A stretch of DNA of 12,700 nucleotides from Faeciplasma sp045660445 (GCA_045660445.1 JAZRDR010000005.1:1-12700); one strand, 5' to 3'. Positions 1-6,408 are shown, counted from the stretch's first letter. Numbers and translations are program-made. The notes: generated by a model from the sequence alone, not told the origin.

Positions 1-123
1 CATTTCCCAAACAACAACTCGTTCTGTAGGAACGGGTGTTTCAGCAGAATCTGCTGCCATAGTAGGTACAGCAAGTGCGAGCAACATGGAAAGTGCAAGC
101 AAAATTGCTAAAATCTTTTTCAT
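1..123 (-). CDS. Secreted protein, N-terminal fragment (cut by window edge)
   Basis: The reverse strand opens an ATG frame of 41 codons that runs off the window. It begins MKKILAILLALSMLLALAVP and continues to TMAADSAETPVPTERVVVWE: Lys-rich n-region, Leu/Ala-rich h-region, and a likely signal peptidase I site after TMA (residue 23). A GGAGG ribosome binding site lies 9 nt upstream (133-137) and a good promoter further up (169-197). The mature part visible is too short to assign a family. Its signal peptide resembles those of the proteins at 1577 and 5072, so it may be another surface or solute-binding protein. The start is secure; function is unknown. Confidence 0.8.
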   Translation of the reverse strand, partial: MKKILAILLALSMLLALAVPTMAADSAETPVPTERVVVWEM

Positions 124-168
124 ATAATTTTTCCTCCAAAAAAATAATTTGCTAATATAGCTAAATGT

Positions 169-197
169 ATTATATCAGCTTTTTGTCGTTATGTAAA
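169..197 (-). promoter_or_regulatory. Sigma-A promoter for the secreted protein at 1-123
   Basis: On the reverse strand a TTTACA -35 box (192-197) and a TATAAT -10 box (169-174) are separated by exactly 17 bp. The -10 is extended (TGATATAAT). A palindrome-like GTAAAGGACCTTTTAC at 193-208 overlaps the -35 and could be an operator. Confidence 0.7.
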
Positions 198-271
198 GGA
201 CCTTTTACTATATTTTTATTGCGAAATGTCGAATTTTTATAACGGGAATTAATTTTTTTACTAAAAACAAA

Positions 272-298
272 AAAGAAACCGCAAAATGCGGTTTCTTT
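272..298 (-). terminator. Rho-independent terminator of the rplM-rpsI operon
   Basis: A 12-bp perfect inverted repeat (AAAGAAACCGCA at 272-283 with TGCGGTTTCTTT at 287-298) has a 3-nt loop. On the reverse strand it is followed by a T-rich run (complement of about 251-274). It lies just past the rpsI stop. Confidence 0.9.
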
Positions 299-311
299 GA
301 TGTGTAAGATA

Positions 312-713
312 TTATCTCTTGGAGAACTGAGGAGCGCGACGAGCAGCCTTCAAGCCGTACTTCTTTCTTTCCTTCATTCTGGGGTCTCTGGTAAGGAAAC
401 CTGCAGCCTTAAGGGTGGGACGAAGTTCTGCATTATACTGTAACAAAGCTCTGGAAATGCCGTGTCTGATTGCGCCTGCCTGGCCGGAAACGCCGCCGCC
501 TGCAACTGTGCAAACGATGTCGAAGTTTTCAGCTACATTGCAAAGGTTAAGAGGCTGACGGGTGATGAGCTTGAGAGTGTCAAGTCCGAAGTAGTCGTCA
601 ATGTCTCTTCCGTTGATTGTGATCTTGCCGGTGCCCTGGTAAAGACGTACTCTTGCAACAGAGTGCTTCTTTCTGCCGGTACCGTAGAAATATGCCTGCT
701 TAGATTCGTACAT
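312..713 (-). CDS. rpsI: 30S ribosomal protein S9
   Basis: A 133-residue protein that matches bacterial S9 (uS9) along its whole length. It has the N-terminal YFYGTGRKKHSVARVRLYQG block, the GGGVSGQAGAIRHGISRALL core and the basic C-terminal tail ending in SKR, which in S9 reaches the ribosomal P site to contact tRNA. Length is normal for a Firmicute. It starts 16 bp after the rplM stop, with an AGGTAACG-type ribosome binding site in the gap, so the two genes are co-transcribed as in nearly all bacteria. A terminator follows directly. No anomalies seen. Confidence 0.98.
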   Translation of the reverse strand: MYESKQAYFYGTGRKKHSVARVRLYQGTGKITINGRDIDDYFGLDTLKLITRQPLNLCNVAENFDIVCTVAGGGVSGQAGAIRHGISRALLQYNAELRPTLKAAGFLTRDPRMKERKKYGLKAARRAPQFSKR

Positions 714-729
714 TATTCGTTACCTCCCA

Positions 730-1158
730 TTAAAGCTCGATAGCCTCAGGCTGCTGTGCAGCATGAGGATGCTCGCTGCCGCTGTAAGTTCTAAGTCTCT
801 TAGCGGAGTTTGCACCGATGGTGTTGTGAGGAAGCATACCCTCTACAGCGATCTTCATTGCTCTTTCAGGTTCCTTAACCATCATGTCGGAATACTTGTA
901 TTCCTTAAGGTGTCCGATCCAGCCGGTGTGCCATCTGAATACCTTCTGGTTAAGCTTGTTGCCTGTAAGAACTGCCTTGTCGCAGTTGATGATGATTACG
1001 TGGTCGCCGCAATCAACGTGGGGTGTGTAGGTGGGCTTGTTCTTGCCGTTAAGAATGGAAGCAGCAGCTGCAGCAACGCGGCCCAAAGGCTTGTTAGCAG
1101 CGTCGATTATATACCACTTGCGTTCAACGTTCTGGGGATTTGCCATAAATGTTGACAT
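730..1158 (-). CDS. rplM: 50S ribosomal protein L13
   Basis: A 142-residue protein of the uL13 family. Recognisable parts are the N-terminal NVERKWYIIDAANKPLGRVA block, the HVDCGDHVIIINCDKAVLTG segment and the GMLPHNTIGANSAKRLRTYS segment. L13 is an early assembly protein of the large subunit that binds 23S rRNA. The chosen start (MSTFMANPQNVERKWY) is the family-typical one and sits 6-7 nt after a GGGAGGT ribosome binding site at about 1165-1171. It is first gene of the rplM-rpsI operon, driven by a fully consensus promoter at 1240-1268 and preceded by a leader with two hairpins. Confidence 0.98.
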   Translation of the reverse strand: MSTFMANPQNVERKWYIIDAANKPLGRVAAAAASILNGKNKPTYTPHVDCGDHVIIINCDKAVLTGNKLNQKVFRWHTGWIGHLKEYKYSDMMVKEPERAMKIAVEGMLPHNTIGANSAKRLRTYSGSEHPHAAQQPEAIEL

Positions 1159-1192
1159 TTGATTTACCTCCCGATAAAATATATGAATTGTA

Positions 1193-1224
1193 GGGCTTTT
1201 GCCCGTGAGGACGCATTCGCCCTC
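1193..1224 (-). promoter_or_regulatory. Structured rplM 5' leader (candidate L13 leader)
   Basis: Between the promoter and the rplM ribosome binding site the reverse-strand transcript can form two hairpins. One is GAGGGC/GTCCTC with a 6-nt loop (1207-1224); the other is GGGC/GCCC closed by AAAA (1193-1204). Firmicute rplM mRNAs are known to carry an autoregulatory L13 leader. Position and size fit that, but I cannot score the sequence against the family model. The second hairpin lacks a T-run, so it is not a simple terminator. Confidence 0.5.
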
Positions 1225-1239
1225 GAAACAACGTTTTGC

Positions 1240-1268
1240 ATTATAATATCTTTTTTAAAGCTTGTCAA
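1240..1268 (-). promoter_or_regulatory. Consensus sigma-A promoter of rplM-rpsI
   Basis: Reverse strand: TTGACA (1263-1268), a 17-bp spacer, then TATAAT (1240-1245). This is a perfect match to the housekeeping consensus, as expected for a ribosomal protein operon. The start of transcription should be near 1233. Confidence 0.92.
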
Positions 1269-1317
1269 TAGGAATTTTAAACTTTTTTTAAATATATCCC
1301 ACTTTCTTGCGTTTTCT

Positions 1318-1349
1318 CTTTAATTCTCGCATATTTTCTTTAATTCTCG
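1318..1349. repeat. Direct repeat pair CTTTAATTCTCG, 20-bp period
   Basis: CTTTAATTCTCG occurs at 1318-1329 and again at 1338-1349, with further partial matching upstream of each copy. The copies sit about 50-80 bp upstream of the rplM -35 box, within an AT-rich divergent intergenic region. A two-turn spacing puts both on the same face of the helix, as in many activator sites. No specific regulator is recognised. Confidence 0.45.
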
Positions 1350-1449
1350 TTTTTCATTTCATTTTTTGGCCGTGAAATTTTTATTGATATTTTGCACAAT
1401 ACGAATCAAATGTTTTTAACTGTATTTATTCATTCACACCATATAAAGA

Positions 1450-1479
1450 TTGATATATTATCTTTTCTTTTTGATATAT
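1450..1479. repeat. Direct repeat pair TTGATATAT upstream of the 1577 gene promoter
   Basis: Exact 9-mers at 1450-1458 and 1471-1479 have a 21-bp period and end 23 bp before the -35 box of the 1577 gene. The geometry (9-bp half sites, 12-bp gap, one helix face) is that of a tandem activator site. The 9-mer does not match a family consensus I know. AT-rich sequence makes chance repeats more likely. Confidence 0.4.
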
Positions 1480-1502
1480 CACAACGTGTTTATTGATTAG
1501 TA

Positions 1503-1531
1503 TTGCAAAAAACTTCCTATACAATTATAAT
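1503..1531 (+). promoter_or_regulatory. Sigma-A promoter for the 1577 surface protein
   Basis: TTGCAA (1503-1508), a 17-bp spacer and TATAAT (1526-1531). The transcript would start near 1538, giving a leader of about 40 nt that contains the GAAAGGA ribosome binding site. Confidence 0.75.
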
Positions 1532-1576
1532 ATTTCTAGGCTTATGCCCTATATTTTTTGAAAGGAAATGTGTATT

Positions 1577-2278
1577 ATGAAGAAAATTTTTGCTTTAGTT
1601 CTCGCTCTCGTTATGGCACTTTGTGCAATGAGCGTAAGCGTATTTGCAGAAACAATCACTTTGTTCAACAACCCCGACGGCGATACCTTCAAGACTGATG
1701 GAACCTATACTGATCCTTGGGACGGTTTCGGTCTCGGCAACGTTGCTGTTAACGAAAAGGCATTCGGCGATCTTACTATTGATGAAATCAAGACTATCAC
1801 TCTTGAAGGCGGCGCTAAGGTTATAATGGAATTCGCTTGTGCTTCCTTCGCTACTTGGCAGACTAAATCTCCTGAACTTCAGTTCAACAACTGGGACAAC
1901 GAAGAAGCTCTTCAGGTAAATTCTGAACTTACCGACCTTGGTAACGGCAAGTGGATGGCTGTTTGGTCTCTTGATGATTGCTATGCTAATCTTATCAACG
2001 CAGGTTTGACTGTTGATGATATCAGATGTCTCGGCGTTCAGATCTGGGCTGACCAGTTCGTTCTTTACAACGTTAAGATCGTTACCGGCGACGACGCTGC
2101 TGTTGAAGCTCCCGTTGAAGACGAAGTTCCCGTTGTAGAAGACACTCCTGTTGTAGATGATACTCCTGATGTAGAAGACGCTCCTGCTGACGAAGTTCCT
2201 GCTGAGACAGGTTTGGCACTCGCTGTCGTTCCTATGATCGTTGCAGCTGCTGCAGTTGCTCTTACAAAGAAGAGATAA
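1577..2278 (+). CDS. Secreted protein with acidic Pro-rich stalk and C-terminal membrane tail
   Basis: 233 residues from the ATG at 1577. An in-frame ATG at 1568 lies almost inside the GAAAGGA ribosome binding site, so 1577 is preferred. A signal peptide (MKKIFALVLALVMALCAMSV SVFA) is followed by a globular region of about 145 residues (to about 170) rich in Trp, Asp and Asn. In it, the LGNVAVNEKAFGDLTIDEIK and VIMEFACASFATWQT stretches could be a beta-sandwich. Next comes a 35-residue acidic linker of repeats like V-E/D-D-T/A-P, then ETG, a hydrophobic stretch and KKR. The C-terminal tail is very close to that of the gene at the right window edge (NPKTGLALALVPMM...). Here the motif is degenerate (PAETG instead of NPKTG), so sortase attachment is doubtful and simple membrane retention is possible. 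Family unknown. Monocistronic: own promoter and terminator. Confidence 0.85.
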   Translation: MKKIFALVLALVMALCAMSVSVFAETITLFNNPDGDTFKTDGTYTDPWDGFGLGNVAVNEKAFGDLTIDEIKTITLEGGAKVIMEFACASFATWQTKSPELQFNNWDNEEALQVNSELTDLGNGKWMAVWSLDDCYANLINAGLTVDDIRCLGVQIWADQFVLYNVKIVTGDDAAVEAPVEDEVPVVEDTPVVDDTPDVEDAPADEVPAETGLALAVVPMIVAAAAVALTKKR

Positions 2279-2300
2279 TTTAACGCCCATAACAGTTAAA

Positions 2301-2328
2301 AGCCCTCCCCTTTCGGGAGGGCTTTTTT
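2301..2328 (+). terminator. Rho-independent terminator after the 1577 gene
   Basis: AGCCCTCCC (2301-2309) pairs perfectly with GGGAGGGCT (2315-2323) around a 5-nt loop, followed by a run of T. Flanking A and T runs extend the stem. Confidence 0.95.
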
Positions 2329-2423
2329 GTATGTTTTTACGCTAATAGACACCTTATTATATATACGTCAAAATTTTGCACTTGAAACAGCGTTTTTTGT
2401 ACATCTTAACGCGTTCAATTCTA

Positions 2424-2451
2424 TTGACTTTTACAATTTTGGTGATAGAAT
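2424..2451 (+). promoter_or_regulatory. Promoter of the sipW/TasA-like operon
   Basis: TTGACT (2424-2429), a 16-bp spacer and TAGAAT (2446-2451): both boxes are one base off consensus. An AACGCGTT palindrome at 2408-2415 sits just upstream of the -35. No other convincing promoter was seen before the later genes of the operon. Confidence 0.65.
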
Positions 2452-2483
2452 AAACTTAGGATATGTATACACTGGGGGATAGT

Positions 2484-2531
2484 ATGCCCTCACGGAATTT
2501 CAAGATTTCGGAAATTAAGGTTTTGAAATGA
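2484..2531 (+). CDS. Upstream ORF (15-residue leader peptide) overlapping the sipW start
   Basis: ATG at 2484 opens a 15-codon frame (MPSRNFKISEIKVLK) whose TGA stop overlaps the sipW start as ATGA (2528-2531). A GGGGGA ribosome binding site lies 5 nt before this ATG, whereas the sequence before sipW itself (AAGGTTTTGAA) is a weak site. Inference: sipW is translated by termination-reinitiation coupling from this small ORF. The peptide has no family resemblance and may only matter for being translated. Alternatively the GGGGGA match is fortuitous. Confidence 0.5.
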   Translation: MPSRNFKISEIKVLK

Positions 2532-3124
2532 ACTCTGTATTAAAAAAGATTTGGAATACCACCACAAACGTGTTGGTTATTTTGGTAGTTGTTATTGCAA
2601 TACTGCTTGCAGGCGCGCAACTTATTGGGCTGCAGGTGTTTACGGTTTTGTCGGGATCGATGGAGCCGGAGTTCCACACAGGATCGATCATCTATGTTAA
2701 AGACGTAGACGCTGAAAGCATTAAAGTTGACGACCCGATAACCTTTGTTATGAACGAGTCGCTGGCGGTGGCAACTCACCGAGTTATCGATATTGACAGC
2801 GAGAATAGGCTTTTTTATACCAAAGGTGATGCTAACGACATCCCGGATTCAGATCCAGTTCCGTTTGAAAATCTGATCGGCAAGCCTGTTTTCACGATTC
2901 CCCTCTTGGGATATTTGGCTAACTTTATACAGACCTCCCCGGGACTGTATATTGCTGTTGGATTGGCTGCATTGCTTGTTGTTTTGTGCTTCGTTCCTGA
3001 CATTTTAAGTCAGCTTAAGCAGATGAATAAACAGAACAACGATGAAGCTGTTGATGCAAAAGAAATGAGCGATGACGAGATTTTGGATGAGCTTTTAAAG
3101 AAGCTCTCTAACAAGAAAGATTAG
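2528..3124 (+). CDS. sipW: ER-type signal peptidase I, SipW class
   Basis: 198 residues. An N-terminal membrane segment (about 14-35) precedes the catalytic box VLSGSMEPEF with nucleophile Ser44. ATHRVIDID supplies His84, which replaces the general-base Lys of ordinary bacterial signal peptidases, and TKGDAND supplies Asp101. This Ser-His-Asp set is that of archaeal/ER signal peptidases and of Bacillus SipW. A second membrane segment lies at about 139-158, followed by a charged cytoplasmic tail of about 40 residues. SipW enzymes process TasA-family fibre proteins. The four downstream TasA-like genes fit that role. First main gene of the operon; start overlaps the stop of a 15-codon upstream ORF. 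Family assignment is firm, substrate assignment is by context. Confidence 0.93.
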   Translation: MNSVLKKIWNTTTNVLVILVVVIAILLAGAQLIGLQVFTVLSGSMEPEFHTGSIIYVKDVDAESIKVDDPITFVMNESLAVATHRVIDIDSENRLFYTKGDANDIPDSDPVPFENLIGKPVFTIPLLGYLANFIQTSPGLYIAVGLAALLVVLCFVPDILSQLKQMNKQNNDEAVDAKEMSDDEILDELLKKLSNKKD

Positions 3125-3162
3125 TAACTGAAATATAAAACATTCGAAATGAGGTAACTATT

Positions 3163-3783
3163 ATGAAAAAGAGAGCACTGGTTATGGTCGTTGCGATCAT
3201 GGTGACCGTTACAGCTTTTGTGGGCGGTACTTTAGCGTGGTTCACAGACAGCGAAACGCTTGAACCCTCTGTATATACTGTTGGCAATGTGAACATAAGT
3301 GTAAGCGGCGGTGCTGTAAGCGGAACGCTTTTACCCGGTGTTGATGCATATAGTTATGACCTTAACGACTTGGTTGATGATCCCACCATTACAGTTGAAA
3401 GCGGAAGCGTTAAGTGCTATGTTTTCGTTGAAATTGCTCCCAAGTTTAGAACCGGAGTTGATGCATATGGCACTGTAACTGCTGATGCTCTTATCGATTA
3501 TGATATTTACGGAGACAACGTTTGGACATTGTTTGACGGCAACGTTTATTATCAGATAGTTGAAGCTTCAGACGTAAACGTTACCTTACCTATTTACGAC
3601 AAGGTTTATACTGATGCTTCTGTTACAAAGGCTATGTTTGATGCTGTTGCAAACGACACCGTTTCGCTTGACGTTAAGGTTTATGCTATTCAGTTTGACG
3701 GAATTGCCGACGTTAATGCAGCATGGGCTGCCGTTAGCACACAGTCTGTATCTGATGACGGCGGCGAAGTTGTCGTTGAGTAA
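3163..3783 (+). CDS. TasA-like fibre subunit 1, SipW-type signal peptide
   Basis: 206 residues, 38 bp after sipW with GAGGTAAC as ribosome binding site. The leader MKKRALVMVVAIMVTVTAFV GGTLAWFTDSE ends in the T-L-A-W-F-T-D signature of SipW-processed proteins. The expected mature start is near Phe27, and the GNVNISVS stretch follows as in TasA. Then come LLPGV (57-60), CYVFVEI (85-91) and VWTLFDGNVYYQI, which correspond to the N-terminal beta-sheet and W...DG-x-YY hairpin of its paralogs in this operon. It is the longest and least regular of the first three TasA-like proteins and ends in DDGGEVVVE, with no anchor. Likely an extracellular matrix-fibre subunit; some relatives (camelysin, M73) were described as proteases, but no catalytic motif is seen. 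Confidence 0.85.
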   Translation: MKKRALVMVVAIMVTVTAFVGGTLAWFTDSETLEPSVYTVGNVNISVSGGAVSGTLLPGVDAYSYDLNDLVDDPTITVESGSVKCYVFVEIAPKFRTGVDAYGTVTADALIDYDIYGDNVWTLFDGNVYYQIVEASDVNVTLPIYDKVYTDASVTKAMFDAVANDTVSLDVKVYAIQFDGIADVNAAWAAVSTQSVSDDGGEVVVE

Positions 3784-3807
3784 TTCGCAAGCGCAAGGAG
3801 AAATGAT

Positions 3808-4362
3808 ATGAACAAAAAACTCATCTCTATATGTGCGCTGGTTGCAATGGCGGCTTTGGTTATAGCGGGCGCATCTATGGCATATTTCTCGGACACGGTT
3901 GAAACAAAAGGAAACATACTGACTGCAGGTAACGTTGATATCAGCATCAGCGAGAATTTTGCTAGCGATGCTGATACTGACATCAAGCCCGGAATCGCCG
4001 TTGAAAGAGAGCTTAAGATCACCGGAGTTGGTGAATCTGGCGCATATGTTAGAATTAAGACCGAATCGGCAGACAGCGTTTATACATTCAGCGTTGACGT
4101 TAGCGGCACTGACTGGATCGACAGCGGAAACGGCGTTTATACCTATACAAAAGTTCTTGCAAAGAATGAAAGCGTTAACCTCACCGTTTCGATGACGCTT
4201 AACAGTGACGTTAATTATGACGAAGCAACAGACAGATATGTACTTGGTGAAAAAACATACACCAAGGATGAACTGCTGAAGGCTTTTACAATAACCGCTG
4301 AAGCTGTTCAGACAGTTGGATTTGAAGGCTTTGAAGATGCCTTTAATGCATTGGATAATTAA
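3808..4362 (+). CDS. TasA-like fibre subunit 2, SipW-type signal peptide
   Basis: 184 residues behind a strong AAGGAG site 8-9 nt upstream. The leader is MNKKLISICALVAMAALVIA GASMAYFSDTVE, followed by TKGNILTAGNVDISI, a textbook TasA/camelysin N-terminus. The mature fold shows KPGIAVERELKITG (60-73) and GAYVRIK (78-84), matching the TasA pattern L-x-PGD...i-N-x-G...vR. The DWIDSGNGVYTYTKVL hairpin is shared with the neighbours. No sorting signal or second membrane segment, so it should be released or incorporated into a fibre. A structured intergenic region follows and may set the ratio of this subunit to subunit 3. Confidence 0.88.
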   Translation: MNKKLISICALVAMAALVIAGASMAYFSDTVETKGNILTAGNVDISISENFASDADTDIKPGIAVERELKITGVGESGAYVRIKTESADSVYTFSVDVSGTDWIDSGNGVYTYTKVLAKNESVNLTVSMTLNSDVNYDEATDRYVLGEKTYTKDELLKAFTITAEAVQTVGFEGFEDAFNALDN

Positions 4363-4373
4363 ATTAAACATAC

Positions 4374-4431
4374 GACCTGCTTTGCAGGTCACACAAGAGC
4401 ACCCGAAATTGTTCGGATGCTGTTATGTGAC
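4374..4431 (+). promoter_or_regulatory. Two mutually exclusive intercistronic hairpins
   Basis: In the 121-bp gap between subunits 2 and 3, GACCTGC (4374-4380) pairs with GCAGGTC (4384-4390) around TTT. A second, longer hairpin pairs GTCACA (4388-4393) with TGTGAC (4426-4431). It has an inner stem GCACCCGAA/TTCGGATGC (4399-4420, one mismatch, loop ATTG). The two share GTC at 4388-4390 and cannot form fully together. Neither ends in a T-run. Plausible roles are mRNA processing or stabilisation, or attenuation; this is inference from structure alone. Confidence 0.6.
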
Positions 4432-4483
4432 TTGAAAACATCAACATTTATATAGACAATCCTTGAAAGGGGAAAAATCACTC

Positions 4484-5059
4484 ATGAAGAGAAAGCTTTT
4501 GGTGCTTGGCGCGATAATGATTTGCTTATCGATAATTTCGGTTGGCACCTTGACATATTTCACCGCTGAAGAGCGCACCCATAATAAGATCACGATGGGT
4601 GGGATCGACATTGCGATAGTCGAAACTTATGACGACTGGACGCAGGACGAAAACAATCCCAACCTTTATAAGATCACCAATGCCGAGCCCGGTCAGCGTT
4701 GGGAAAAGGCGGTTGCTATTCAGAACGTTGGCGAGAATGACGTTTGGGTTAGAGCACAGATCAGCTTGTCAATCACTCTTGCAGATGGTGTTACAAAGGG
4801 CGATGCAAGATACATCAACCTTGTGACTGATGACACAAAGTGGTCTTATGACTCGTCTGACGGACTTTACTATTATACCGAGATCCTCTCTCCCGGCGAA
4901 ACAACCGAAAACATTCTTAACCTTATCGAGCTTGACGGATCGATGGGCAATGAATATATGAGCTGCACTATCGAGATCGTTACAAATGCTTATGCAGTTC
5001 AGTCAGACAACAACGGTGTAACCTGGGTCGATGCTACCGGCTGGCCCGTGACATATTAA
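4484..5059 (+). CDS. TasA-like fibre subunit 3, SipW-type signal peptide
   Basis: 191 residues from the ATG at 4484, which follows AAAGGGG at 4466-4472. A TTG at 4463 would place the ribosome binding site inside the gene and is rejected. The leader MKRKLLVLGAIMICLSIISV GTLTYFTAEE and the NKITMGGIDIAIVE segment are SipW/TasA-like. EPGQRWEKAVAIQN (68-81) and GENDVWVRAQIS (83-94) match the PGD and N-x-G...vR elements. KWSYDSSDGLYYYTEILSPG is a near-counterpart of AWTYVDGRYYYNSIVQPESG in the 6409 protein. No anchor. Co-directional and 12 bp before the next gene, so translationally linked. Confidence 0.87.
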   Translation: MKRKLLVLGAIMICLSIISVGTLTYFTAEERTHNKITMGGIDIAIVETYDDWTQDENNPNLYKITNAEPGQRWEKAVAIQNVGENDVWVRAQISLSITLADGVTKGDARYINLVTDDTKWSYDSSDGLYYYTEILSPGETTENILNLIELDGSMGNEYMSCTIEIVTNAYAVQSDNNGVTWVDATGWPVTY

Positions 5060-5071
5060 GGAGGGGTTTGA

Positions 5072-6394
5072 ATGAAAAAGATTTTAACTATCCTTGTATG
5101 CTTTGCACTTTTGCTTGTTCTCGCCTGCCCTATCACTGCTGAAGTTGATCAGTATTTGCTTATCGTTAACTTCACTGACAGCGTTGGCAATGTGATTGCT
5201 GCACCTTTAACTGTTAAATTTAGCGAAACTATAAACGCTGACAACATCCCTCTTGATGTTAACGGCTATAAGGCTTACGGAGTTTTGGTTTCTGACATTT
5301 ATGCGAACAAAGTAAGCATCACCGAGGACGGATATTTATCGGTTAGTGACGTTAAGGAAAGCTTGATAGTTAACGTTAATTATACCGTTGCTATGGGATA
5401 TACCCCTGTAAGCGACATTACAGTGAACGTTAATTATGTGGATAATTTCTCAAACATTGCGGCAAGTGCTGAATCTTCGATCGTTTATGCAGATGCAAAC
5501 GGAATAATGTACGTTTTGCCCGCTGTTTGCGGCGCGTATTACCCCAACGGCTTGGTTGAGGTTGTTGCTTCTCAGACTATTACTGAAAGCACTCCTGTTT
5601 TAATGAACGAGCTTGAACCCGAAATCCCTGAAACAGAGGTTACCACGGTTACCACTGCTGAGGATACTTCTTCCCAGATCTCGACAGATGCTTCTGATGA
5701 GGTTGTTACCACTACTACTGATACCACTCCCCTCCCCGAGGGTACTACTTCTTCGACAGAAAGCATTATCGTTACAACATACTCGGCAGTAACTCCCGCA
5801 GCTATGATCTGTGATGTTGTTAACGCTTCTTATAACTATACTGTTTATTACCTTGATATGAACAGCAAGGATGAGTTCAATAATCTTGCAACAATACATT
5901 CCGAGACTGTTGATGCCTCATCTGCTGTTGTAAATGCAGATGAAGAGCTTACGACCGTTGCAGGCACATATAAATTATATTCAGAATTCGGAACAAGCGC
6001 TCTGCTTTCAAAGATCTCGAACTTTGATGCAAGTGCCACCAACGAGATTTATTTCTACTATCAGCTTAACAGTTCGGGCAGTTTGATAGTTACAAGAAAT
6101 TCGGGCGCAGATAACTATAAATTCTATACGCTTGAGCTTGTTGGCACAAACTTCCTTGCAAGATTCGCTCTTAAAGGAAACGACATAATCTTGTTCGATG
6201 AGCTTCCCGAAGGCACATATTTGATCACCGACATTGATGCCGGTTCAAACACTTCGGACGTTATCGTTATCACCCGTGGTGCCGAGACGGTTTATGAGGT
6301 TGCTGACGTTAGCTATCTGAACGAAACCGAAAGCGGATGGTTTACCGCACAGTATTCCACTACTGTAACGGTTGACCTTGGTATAACAGAATAA
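5072..6394 (+). CDS. Large secreted multidomain protein: MucBP-like repeats, Thr-rich linker, Cna-B-like end
   Basis: 440 residues with an ordinary signal peptide (MKKILTILVCFALLLVLACP ITA). Three stretches look alike: LLIVNFTDSVGNVIAAPLTV (29-48), ITVNVNYVDNFSNIAASAES (116-135) and YTVYYLDMNSKDEFNNLATI (256-275). Each has the V-x-V-x-Y-x-D...N-x-A look of MucBP/beta-grasp repeats. Residues 188-236 are a Thr/Ser-rich low-complexity linker, a possible glycosylation site. Residues 336-418 (GSLIVTRNSG...LPEGTYLITDIDAG) resemble a Cna-B/SpaA-type domain, but with Arg342 and Asp387 where isopeptide domains have Lys and Glu. No sorting signal or membrane tail. Likely an adhesin or linker carried on the fibre. 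Ribosome binding site GGAGGGG directly after the previous stop. Domain names are pattern-based and moderately sure. Confidence 0.8.
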   Translation: MKKILTILVCFALLLVLACPITAEVDQYLLIVNFTDSVGNVIAAPLTVKFSETINADNIPLDVNGYKAYGVLVSDIYANKVSITEDGYLSVSDVKESLIVNVNYTVAMGYTPVSDITVNVNYVDNFSNIAASAESSIVYADANGIMYVLPAVCGAYYPNGLVEVVASQTITESTPVLMNELEPEIPETEVTTVTTAEDTSSQISTDASDEVVTTTTDTTPLPEGTTSSTESIIVTTYSAVTPAAMICDVVNASYNYTVYYLDMNSKDEFNNLATIHSETVDASSAVVNADEELTTVAGTYKLYSEFGTSALLSKISNFDASATNEIYFYYQLNSSGSLIVTRNSGADNYKFYTLELVGTNFLARFALKGNDIILFDELPEGTYLITDIDAGSNTSDVIVITRGAETVYEVADVSYLNETESGWFTAQYSTTVTVDLGITE

Positions 6395-6408
6395 GGAGGG
6401 CAGTTAAT

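Noticed and set aside
463..1155. Forward frames opposite rpsI and rplM
   Set aside because: They lie antisense to two clear ribosomal protein genes and have no ribosome binding site.
1595..2290. 231-codon reverse frame opposite the 1577 gene
   Set aside because: The forward frame has a signal peptide, ribosome binding site, promoter and terminator; the reverse one has none and is rich in Ser, Asn and Cys as shadow frames are.
3586..4392. 268-codon reverse frame across the TasA-like genes
   Set aside because: It covers two well-supported forward genes, is Cys/Asn-rich and has no start signals.
4463..4483. TTG start giving a 7-residue longer subunit 3
   Set aside because: It would place the AAAGGGG ribosome binding site inside the coding region; the ATG at 4484 gives a normal SipW-type leader.
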